From: JBJENW01 sp051880395
GTDB lineage: Bacteria > Bacillota > Clostridia > Lachnospirales > Lachnospiraceae
DNA length: 8,303 nucleotides
Assembly: GCA_051880395.1 (NCBI GenBank)
Contig: JBJENW010000315.1
Span: 1 to 8,303, forward strand
Reading direction: 5' to 3'
Below are positions 1 through 5,771 of the stretch, in pieces (the first letter of the stretch is position 1; each line of letters starts with the position of its first letter). The position numbers and the translations under genes were made by a program. The notes below the pieces were generated by a model. That model searched no databases, was not told the origin of the DNA, and saw only the letters and a list, made by a program, of their open reading frames with translations.

Positions 1-1067
1 AGACGAATCCGTACATGACAAGAGCGGTTTTAACAGGAATCACACGTGTGAGCAAGGAATCCATTTTTTCCGATTTTAACAATCCGGAAGTCGTGACGAC
101 CACATCCACAAAGTACGAAACATCATTCGGATTTTCGGAAGAGGAAGTCTTTCAGGTACTTGACGAGTATGGATATGGAGAGAAAAAAGAAGAGGTAAAA
201 TACTGGTACGATGGATTTGTATTTGGAAATAAAAGTGATATTTATAATCCATGGTCTATTTTAAATTTTCTTGCAAAAGGAAAAATTGCTACTTATTGGG
301 CAAATACCAGTAGCAACAGTCTGGTCGGAAAATTGATTCGGGAAGGAAACAGAAGGGTAAAGACAAAGTTCGAGACGCTGTTGAAAGGGGAAATCATCCG
401 CTGTCCGATCGACGAACAGATTGTATATGACCAGCTGGATGATAACGAGGAAGCCATTTTTAGTCTGTTGCTTGCGAGCGGGTATTTGAAAGTGGTAGCG
501 TACGAAGAGAAGAGAGAACCGGGAATTGATGTCCTATATGATCTTTCACTTACAAATGCAGAAGTAAAAGATATGTTTTATGGGATGGTGCGCGGTTGGT
601 TTCAACGGTCGAGCGGAGATTATAACGATTTTGTCACAGCCCTTCTAGCAGGTAACAAAAAAGAAATGAATGCCTACATGAACCTGATAGCGCTGCAGAC
701 GTTCAGTTACTTCGACATTGGGAAAAAGCCGTCGTTTGACGCACCGGAGCGTTTTTATCATGGATTTGTACTGGGACTGATCGTGGATCTGAACCGGGAG
801 TATATCATCACATCAAATCGAGAGAGTGGATTCGGGCGATACGATGTGATGATCGAACCAAAAGACAAGGAAAAAGATGCGTTCATACTAGAATTTAAGG
901 TACACGATCCCGACGAGGAAAAGACACTTCAAGACACGGTACAGTCTGCGTTAAACCAGATAGAAGAAAAGCAGTATGAAGCAGAGTTGATCAAAAGGGG
1001 AATTCAAAAAGAACATATCCACAAATACGGATTTGCATTTGAAGGAAAACAGGTGTTGATCGGATAG
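1..1067 (+). CDS. AAA-ATPase-like / PD-(D/E)XK nuclease family protein, C-terminal part (5' end outside window)
   Basis: This is the C-terminal portion of an AAA-ATPase-like protein with a PD-(D/E)XK nuclease domain (the family covered by AAA-ATPase_like and DUF1703/PDDEXK_9). The frame is open to the left edge. The codons before the first ATG (position 15) read T-N-P-Y and continue the family's conserved segment, so that ATG is internal. Against the complete paralogue at 1444-3138, about 210 N-terminal residues, including the P-loop and Walker B, lie outside the window. Counting from the ATG at 15, visible parts are the end of the ATPase domain (AVLTGITRVSKESIF), a WYDGF-FG motif at 64-71, FYHGFVLG at 247-254, and the nuclease core: D277 in RYDVMI, E293 and K295 in ILEFK, and Q315 in LNQI. 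The nuclease residues look intact. The biological role of this family is not established; nucleic-acid processing is inferred from the fold. The gene ends at TAG 1065-1067. Confidence 0.85.
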   Translation, partial: TNPYMTRAVLTGITRVSKESIFSDFNNPEVVTTTSTKYETSFGFSEEEVFQVLDEYGYGEKKEEVKYWYDGFVFGNKSDIYNPWSILNFLAKGKIATYWANTSSNSLVGKLIREGNRRVKTKFETLLKGEIIRCPIDEQIVYDQLDDNEEAIFSLLLASGYLKVVAYEEKREPGIDVLYDLSLTNAEVKDMFYGMVRGWFQRSSGDYNDFVTALLAGNKKEMNAYMNLIALQTFSYFDIGKKPSFDAPERFYHGFVLGLIVDLNREYIITSNRESGFGRYDVMIEPKDKEKDAFILEFKVHDPDEEKTLQDTVQSALNQIEEKQYEAELIKRGIQKEHIHKYGFAFEGKQVLIG

Positions 1068-1251
1068 AGCACAAATCCGATTCTGAGAACTTCAGAAAAA
1101 CAAAAAACTATCGATATAAAAAATAGAGAATTATGCGTAACAGACAGCTTTCGTATGGACAGAAGGTTCGTAGTTATAACACATGAAGATTACAGATACT
1201 TATATTAAGGCGGTCATGACATGCAGTTTAGACTTTACAATTAAACTTCAA

Positions 1252-1289
1252 GGACAAGTTCAGAAATGGGCTTGTCCCTTTTTTCTTTT
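1252..1289 (+). terminator. Intrinsic terminator with GAAA tetraloop
   Basis: The arm GGACAAG (1252-1258) pairs perfectly with CTTGTCC (1271-1277). The inner bases add two G-U wobbles, a C-G pair and an A-U pair, closing on a GAAA tetraloop at 1263-1266, for an 11-bp stem in all. A T-rich tract follows (six Ts at 1279-1284, C, then four Ts). This is a textbook rho-independent terminator for + strand transcription and insulates the downstream gene from the partial gene upstream. Confidence 0.85.
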
Positions 1290-1373
1290 AAGGGTATTTT
1301 AAATAACAAAGATTGGAATTGTTTGATTATAGATAAGTGATGTAGGAAAATGGTTTCTGCTCTCGTTTCCCCG

Positions 1374-1402
1374 TTGTAATGGATGCAAAAATTCGCTATA
1401 CT
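1374..1402 (+). promoter_or_regulatory. Sigma70-type promoter of the 564-aa ATPase/nuclease gene
   Basis: A -35 element TTGTAA (1374-1379, 4 of 6 to consensus) is followed, after exactly 17 bp, by a -10 element TATACT (1397-1402). Transcription would start near 1409, giving a short leader of about 35 bases. The ribosome binding site AAAGGAG (1432-1438) precedes ATG 1444. With the terminator just upstream, this makes the gene an independent transcription unit. Confidence 0.6.
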
Positions 1403-1443
1403 AATAAAGAGTAGGAAGAGCGGATTTCAGGAAAGGAGAGAAA

Positions 1444-3138
1444 ATGATGGAAAGAAAAAGATTACCGGTAGGTATAGAAAATTTTGCAGAAATTAGAAAA
1501 GATAATTACTACTATGTAGATAAGACAAGACTGTTGGAACAGCTATTAACAAATCTGGGAAAGGCAAATTTGTACACTAGACCACGACGTTTTGGAAAAT
1601 CTTTAAACATGAGCATGCTTCGCTATTTCTTCGAAATCGGAACAAACCCGACGCTTTTTGATGGTTTATATATTTCCAAGAATAAAGAATTGTGCGAGCA
1701 GAATATGGGAAAATTCCCGGTAATATCCATCAGTTTAAAAGACATTAATTCAAATACATTTGAAGGTGCAAGAGATCAGGTTATTAAAATAATAAATAGA
1801 GAAGCAAGACGGCTTCGATTTATTATGAATAGTGATAAATTGGATGAAACAGACAGGCAGTTATTTGAAAGTTTATTAAAAATGGAAATGCAAGATGCAA
1901 CCATTGAGAATAGTTTGCGGGATATGTCAGAACTTTTGGAAAAACATTACGATGAAAAAGTGATTATTCTAATTGATGAATACGATGTGCCATTGGCAAA
2001 GGCGAACGAACAGGGCTACTACGATGAAATGGTTCTTTTGATTCGAAATCTGTTTTCCAATGCTTTAAAGACAAATGACAGTCTGAAATTTGCTGTCCTG
2101 ACCGGATGTTTGCGGGTAGCAAAGGAAAGTATTTTTACTGGATTGAACAACTTTAATGTATTTTCGATTACAGATGTAAATTTTGATGAGTATTTTGGAT
2201 TTACGGATGAAGAAGTAAAAGAATTGCTGCACGTATATAATCAAGATGATCATTATGAAATCGTAAAAGAATGGTATGATGGGTATCGATTTGGAAATGC
2301 AGAAGTCTACTGCCCATGGGATGTAATCAAGTATTGTTCGGATCATATCAATAACCCAAATCTGGCCCCGCAGAATTACTGGTCGAACACGAGTGGAAAT
2401 GAAGTTCTGTATCATTTTATCGACAGCATGGGAGAAGAAAAGAAACTGACAAAAATGGAACTGGAACGTCTGGTAAATGGCGGGATCGTGCAAAAAGAGA
2501 TCAGCCAGGAATTGACTTATAAAGAATTGTATGATTCCACAGACAACATCTGGAGTACGCTTTTTATGACGGGGTACTTAACCAAGCGTGGCGAGCCGGA
2601 CGGAAACCGTTTTAATCTGGTTGTCCCAAACAGGGAAATCCGGAACATTCTGACACAACGCATTTTAAAACTGTTTAAAGAGGATGTGAAAAAAGACGGA
2701 GAAATGGTAAACAGCTTCTGCAATGCGCTGTTAAACAGAAAACCGGAGACCGTAGAGCAGCTTTTCACCGATTATATGAGAAAAACAGTCAGCGTCCGGG
2801 ATACCTTTGTCAAAAAGCCGACGAAGGAAAACTTTTATCATGGAATATTGCTTGGAATCTTAAGTTATAAAGGAGACTGGCTGGTACAGTCGAACCGTGA
2901 GGCAGGGGACGGATTCAGTGATATTTTAATCTGGATTGATGACTCGGATATCGGAATTGTCATAGAGGTAAAATATGCGCAGGATGGTGATATGGCGGCA
3001 GAGTGTCAAAAAGCAGTTCAGCAGATGAAGACAAAGCGGTACGAAGAAGCGTTTGAGGATTCGGATGTGCATACGATTTTAAAATATGCCATTGCATGTA
3101 ATCGAAAAAGTTGTTGCGTAGTATTAGAAGGGGAGTGA
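1444..3138 (+). CDS. AAA-ATPase-like protein with C-terminal PD-(D/E)XK nuclease domain, complete
   Basis: Complete 564-aa member of the AAA-ATPase-like / PD-(D/E)XK nuclease family. The N-terminal ATPase domain (about 5-225) opens with the family signature LPVGIENFAEIRKDNYYYVDKT. It carries a P-loop variant RPRRFGKS at 46-53 and a Walker B strand VIILIDEYD at 173-181. The segment AVLTGCLRVAKESIF (217-231) ends the ATPase core, and WYDGYRFG lies at 277-284. FYHGILLG at 464-471 introduces the nuclease domain, whose likely catalytic residues are D493, E508 and K510 (IVIEVK), with Q527 in the following helix. No signal peptide or membrane segment is seen, so it is probably cytoplasmic. AAAGGAG lies 5 bases before ATG 1444; a second ATG at 1447 is also possible. 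Such genes are frequent and often multicopy in gut Firmicutes and Bacteroidetes, but their role is not settled. A link to mobile DNA or defence is inference. The upstream partial gene is a clear paralogue, aligning through the region after Walker B and the nuclease core. Confidence 0.9.
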   Translation: MMERKRLPVGIENFAEIRKDNYYYVDKTRLLEQLLTNLGKANLYTRPRRFGKSLNMSMLRYFFEIGTNPTLFDGLYISKNKELCEQNMGKFPVISISLKDINSNTFEGARDQVIKIINREARRLRFIMNSDKLDETDRQLFESLLKMEMQDATIENSLRDMSELLEKHYDEKVIILIDEYDVPLAKANEQGYYDEMVLLIRNLFSNALKTNDSLKFAVLTGCLRVAKESIFTGLNNFNVFSITDVNFDEYFGFTDEEVKELLHVYNQDDHYEIVKEWYDGYRFGNAEVYCPWDVIKYCSDHINNPNLAPQNYWSNTSGNEVLYHFIDSMGEEKKLTKMELERLVNGGIVQKEISQELTYKELYDSTDNIWSTLFMTGYLTKRGEPDGNRFNLVVPNREIRNILTQRILKLFKEDVKKDGEMVNSFCNALLNRKPETVEQLFTDYMRKTVSVRDTFVKKPTKENFYHGILLGILSYKGDWLVQSNREAGDGFSDILIWIDDSDIGIVIEVKYAQDGDMAAECQKAVQQMKTKRYEEAFEDSDVHTILKYAIACNRKSCCVVLEGE

Positions 3139-3143
3139 TATAA

Positions 3144-3362
3144 CAGAGCGAGGAATCGAAGGCATATTTGGCACTTGCCTATATTACGGGAATCCTTCCG
3201 ATTAAGAAAATCAAGGATGATGCACTGACAGCGTTGATTCATTTGGGATATCTGGGCTATGATGCCGATAGAAAAAGTGCATATATACAAAATTATGAGG
3301 TGGCTTCGGCATTTGAACTTGCGCTACAGACAGGTTCCTGGAATGAAATTGCAAGATTGTGA
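3144..3362 (+). pseudogene. Internally deleted remnant of a third AAA-ATPase-like family gene
   Basis: An open frame starts right after a stop codon (TAA 3141-3143), five bases past the end of the complete ATPase/nuclease gene, and has no credible start or ribosome binding site. Its translation opens with AYLALAYITGILPIKK, which matches the post-Walker B segment of another AAA-ATPase-like subfamily (the TGILPIKK type). It then jumps straight to DDALTALIHLGYLGYD, which in intact members lies well over 100 residues further on. By comparison with the neighbouring gene about 138 residues are missing, including the WYDG motif. The end reads GSWNEIARL then TGA. In another frame, from 3355, the text DCERFFEWKY resembles the expected continuation, which suggests a further frameshift. 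The N-terminus, the middle and the nuclease domain are all lost, so a function is unlikely. The family assignment is by recall of conserved motifs. Confidence 0.65.
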
Positions 3363-3507
3363 ACGATTTTTTGAATGGAAATATCACAGGAAGGAGTTTT
3401 ATTAGCCTGAATTACGCTTGGTAAAGAAGAGGATGTGTAGGTGGCCAATCTGGCATGATGTGTTAGAAATGAGTAGTGAGAAAAATTCTCAAAAATATAG
3501 AAAATAA

Positions 3508-3536
3508 TTGACAAATATCTCCAGTATGCCTACAAT
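3508..3536 (+). promoter_or_regulatory. Near-consensus sigma70 promoter of the TetR-ABC operon
   Basis: A perfect -35 hexamer TTGACA (3508-3513), a 17-bp spacer and a -10 TACAAT (3531-3536; 5 of 6) form one of the best promoters in the window. It reads into the TetR-type gene and, with no intrinsic terminator between, probably into both ABC genes. Its -10 and start site are overlapped by palindromes, as expected for a repressor-controlled promoter. Confidence 0.8.
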
Positions 3537-3561
3537 ATAACAGTGTTATATAACAACGTTA
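3535..3561. promoter_or_regulatory. Nested palindromes, likely TetR-type operator
   Basis: A perfect 17-bp palindrome, ATATAACA-G-TGTTATAT (3535-3551), overlaps the end of the -10 element and the predicted start site. A second perfect 12-bp palindrome TGTTATATAACA (3544-3555) shares its right arm, and TAAC-AAC-GTTA (3551-3561) continues the pattern up to the ribosome binding site. Position and symmetry are typical of TetR-family autoregulatory operators. Which protein binds here is inference from adjacency. Confidence 0.65.
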
Positions 3562-3575
3562 CATGGAGGAATCGG

Positions 3576-3845
3576 ATGTCTGAAGAAAAATCTACCCAAG
3601 AGAAAATCCACACGGCTGCAAAGCGGGAATTCTTAGAAAAAGGATTTCAGGCAGCCTCACTGAGAAACATTGTAAAAACAGCAGGAGTAACAACTGGCGC
3701 TTTTTATGGCTATTATCGAAGCAAAGAGGAATTGTTCGATGCATTAGTCAGGGAGCATGCAGAATATGCGCTGGATCTGTTTGATGGTACAATCGAAGCG
3801 TTTGAACACATGATATGCCAAAGGAAGAGGCGAAAGCGTATGTGA
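3576..3845 (+). CDS. TetR/AcrR-family regulator, truncated by frameshift (89 aa; about 190 expected)
   Basis: N-terminal DNA-binding part of a TetR/AcrR-family repressor. The ATG at 3576 is chosen because GGAGGA (3565-3570) lies 5 bases upstream; an earlier in-frame GTG at 3543 would sit inside the operator. Residues 6-55 match the TetR N-terminal domain: helix 1 (TQEKIHTAAKREFLEKGF), then the helix-turn-helix SLRNIVKTAGVTTGAFYGYY (28-47) and SKEELFDALV. Normal sequence runs to EAFEHM (about residue 79); the last ten residues, ICQRKRRKRM, are out of frame. The expected continuation appears in another frame from 3815 and itself stops at 3913. The ligand-binding and dimerisation helices are therefore largely absent. 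The gene lies between its likely operator and an ABC transporter pair, which is the usual layout for a local repressor of efflux genes. It may be inactive, or bind DNA weakly without sensing ligand. Confidence 0.8.
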   Translation: MSEEKSTQEKIHTAAKREFLEKGFQAASLRNIVKTAGVTTGAFYGYYRSKEELFDALVREHAEYALDLFDGTIEAFEHMICQRKRRKRM

Positions 3846-3913
3846 AACAGATGGAACGCTTCTATGCAGCAGGATGGGAGGAACTTTTAGGGGTAAAATT
3901 TGGACGAGGATAA
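3815..3913 (+). pseudogene. Out-of-frame continuation of the broken TetR gene
   Basis: Starting at 3815, a frame different from the TetR N-terminus reads MPKEEAKAYVKQMERFYAAG and on to WEELLGVKFGRG before TAA 3911-3913. This is the type of sequence expected directly after EAFEHM in TetR regulators of this group, so one small indel near 3810-3817 separates the frames. The local text ATGATATG offers a short repeat where slippage could have occurred. Even with the frame restored the protein would reach only about 110 residues, so the 3' half of the gene has also been deleted. Confidence 0.65.
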
Positions 3914-3939
3914 GAGAAATTCAATCTGAATTTCTCTTA
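3911..3939. repeat. Perfect 12-bp inverted repeat (hairpin) before the ABC operon genes
   Basis: TAAGAGAAATTC (3911-3922) and GAATTTCTCTTA (3928-3939) are exact reverse complements around a 5-base loop AATCT. The left arm starts at the stop codon of the displaced TetR frame. What follows on the + strand is A-rich, and no T-tract follows on the - strand, so it does not fit an intrinsic terminator. It could be an operator, an mRNA-stabilising stem in the leader of the ABC genes, or a deletion scar. Confidence 0.6.
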
Positions 3940-3992
3940 AAAATAAACCATAAGTTAGAAATAACTAATTAAAGTAAGGAGGAACAAAGTAA

Positions 3993-5771
3993 ATGAAACA
4001 AAAAGAAAGAAGTACGATAAGCTGGCTTGCTGAGTTTGCGGGCGAGAAAAAGAGTCTGTATGTGGCAAGTGTCCTGTTTGCTGTCATCGGAGTTGTCTGC
4101 AGTATCGTACCGTATCTGATTCTGGGAGATCTGGTGACAGAGCTGATTGGTGGCAATCGGGATTGGCAGTTTTATGTGAAAGACGGAATCATCATGGCAG
4201 TATTCTGGGTGGCAAGGGTGGCGATGCATGGATTTTCTACCTCCTGTTCCCATAAGGCAACGTTCCATGTGTTGGCAACAATTCGAAAACGTTTGTGTGA
4301 GAAACTGGCGAAAGTACCGCTTGGCCGCGTGAAGGATACGCCTTCCGGATCATTGAAAAATATCATGGTGGAGCGTGTAGACAGTATCGAGACGACATTG
4401 GCGCATGTCTTGCCGGAGTTTACTGGAAATATTTTGGCACCTTTGTCCGTGTTTGTTTATCTTTGGACGATTGACTGGAGAATGGCATTGGTTTCCCTGA
4501 TCACGCTGGCAGCAGGTATGTGTGCCTTTATGGGGCAGATGATCGGTTACGAGGCGAGCTATCAAAATGCAGTAAATAAAACCAAAATTCTGAATGATAC
4601 AGCGGTGGAATACATCAATGGAATCGAAGTGATCAAAGCGTTCGGAAAAACAAAAAGTTCGTATGAAAAATTTGAAGTTGCTGCGAAAGAAGGTGCAGAC
4701 TGCTATGTAGAGTGGATGCGTCGCTGTAATGTGTTTTTCTGTATTGCCATGACGCTGGCGCCATGCACCACACTTGCGGTTCTTCCAATCGGTGGATATT
4801 TCTGGATGAATGGAAGTCTTTCTTTTGCGCATCTTGTCATGTGCCTGATTCTGTCACTGGGATTGGTTTCCCCGATCATTACGATGATGAGTTATATGGA
4901 TGATATGGCGAGAGTCGGCACCATCGTCGGTGAAGTGAGTGGTATTTTATCCTGGGAAGAATTGGAACGACCGCAGACAGATCGGGAAAAAGTGAAGGAT
5001 TATTCCATTTCACTTTCGAATGTCACATTTGGATATGAGGAAAAAGAAGTGCTTCATGGAATCAATATGCAGATGAAAGAAGGAACGGTCAATGCTTTTG
5101 TCGGGCCATCGGGAAATGGAAAATCCACGATTGCAAAGCTGATTGCTTCTCTTTGGGATGTAGACGGCGGAAGCATCCGAATCGGTGGAGTAGATATCCG
5201 GTCGCTATCGTTGGAAGAATATAATCAAAAAGTGGCATATGTTTCGCAGGACAATTACCTGTTTGATGATACTGTTCGGGAAAATATCCGTATGGGAAAT
5301 CTGAATGCGACAGATGCCGAAGTGGAAGAAGTGGCAAGAAAAAGTGGATGCCACGAGTTTATCATGGGACTGGAAAACGGATATGATACGATCGTCGGCG
5401 GTGCAGGCGGGCATCTTTCCGGTGGAGAGAGACAGCGGATCTCGATTGCAAGAGCAATGTTAAAAGATGCCCCGATTGTGATCTTAGACGAGGCAACAGC
5501 CTATACCGATCCGGAAAATGAAGCTGTGATTCAATCTTCTGTAGCGAAATTGGTACAGGGAAAAACATTGATCGTGATAGCCCATAGACTTTCTACGATC
5601 GCGGATGCGGATCACATTTTTGTCATCAAAGATGGAAGCGTGGCGGAAGAAGGGACACATCAGGAGTTATTGAAAAAGGGAAAACTCTATGCAAGCATGT
5701 GGCAGTCTCATATCGGCGTAAAGCACAAAGAACTGGAAGGAAAAGAGAAAGGTGGTGTGGTTTGTGCTTAA
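3993..5771 (+). CDS. ABC transporter, half-size permease-ATPase fusion (first subunit)
   Basis: 592-aa half-transporter of the exporter fold. The N-terminal ABC membrane domain spans about 20-300, with six likely membrane helices near 22-44, 62-80, 140-160, 163-184, 247-270 and 278-300. The C-terminal nucleotide-binding domain (about 338-575) has Walker A GPSGNGKST (371-379), Q-loop Q419, signature LSGGE (475-479), Walker B IVILDE (495-500, catalytic E500), D-loop TDPENE and H-loop H531. All ATPase residues look functional. TAAGGAGG (3975-3982) lies 10 bases before the ATG. The stop overlaps the start region of the next gene, which points to co-translation and a heterodimer. The upstream TetR remnant suggests the pair once responded to a toxic or chelating compound. 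Drug efflux is the default guess. The D-loop and the paired arrangement also recall siderophore-type exporter-fold transporters (YbtPQ/IrtAB group), but the substrate cannot be read from the sequence. Confidence 0.92.
   Translation: MKQKERSTISWLAEFAGEKKSLYVASVLFAVIGVVCSIVPYLILGDLVTELIGGNRDWQFYVKDGIIMAVFWVARVAMHGFSTSCSHKATFHVLATIRKRLCEKLAKVPLGRVKDTPSGSLKNIMVERVDSIETTLAHVLPEFTGNILAPLSVFVYLWTIDWRMALVSLITLAAGMCAFMGQMIGYEASYQNAVNKTKILNDTAVEYINGIEVIKAFGKTKSSYEKFEVAAKEGADCYVEWMRRCNVFFCIAMTLAPCTTLAVLPIGGYFWMNGSLSFAHLVMCLILSLGLVSPIITMMSYMDDMARVGTIVGEVSGILSWEELERPQTDREKVKDYSISLSNVTFGYEEKEVLHGINMQMKEGTVNAFVGPSGNGKSTIAKLIASLWDVDGGSIRIGGVDIRSLSLEEYNQKVAYVSQDNYLFDDTVRENIRMGNLNATDAEVEEVARKSGCHEFIMGLENGYDTIVGGAGGHLSGGERQRISIARAMLKDAPIVILDEATAYTDPENEAVIQSSVAKLVQGKTLIVIAHRLSTIADADHIFVIKDGSVAEEGTHQELLKKGKLYASMWQSHIGVKHKELEGKEKGGVVCA

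Larger units (their letters stand above)
1068..1443. other. Intergenic region between the two ATPase/nuclease genes
   Basis: This 376-bp gap contains no convincing gene. The first 180 bases or so are AT-rich, with a small 6-bp hairpin (TTCTGA/TCAGAA at 1081-1097) that lacks a U-tract. A strong intrinsic terminator follows at 1252-1289, and then a sigma70-type promoter and ribosome binding site for the downstream gene. The terminator lies about 185 bases past the upstream stop codon. The leader before it may therefore be a long 3' UTR or a small transcript, but no clear promoter for a small RNA was seen. Confidence 0.6.

Noticed and set aside
1081..1097. TTCTGA/TCAGAA hairpin after the first gene
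   Set aside because: The stem is only 6 bp and A-rich sequence follows, so it does not qualify as a terminator on either strand.
1219..1305. Possible 28-codon ORF across the terminator at 1252-1289
   Set aside because: It is mostly encoded by the terminator stem and T-tract and has no ribosome binding site.
2065..2493. Long antisense open frames inside the ATPase/nuclease gene (and similar ones across both ABC genes)
   Set aside because: They lie opposite strongly conserved coding sequence, show no domain pattern, have no ribosome binding sites, and are rich in residues typical of reverse-frame artefacts.
3363..3507. Possible further coding remnants between the ATPase fragment and the TetR promoter
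   Set aside because: Only about ten residues near 3355-3390 (DCERFFEWKY) resemble the family; the rest has stops in all + frames and no recognisable signal.
3543..3575. Earlier GTG start for the TetR gene, adding 11 residues
   Set aside because: It lies inside the palindromic operator at the predicted transcription start, has no ribosome binding site, and adds residues not typical of TetR N-termini. ATG 3576 has GGAGGA at ideal spacing.
5752..5763. GTG start four codons earlier for the second ABC subunit
   Set aside because: GTG 5764 has a better-placed AAAGGTGG; the earlier start has only a weak purine stretch further away. The choice remains uncertain.
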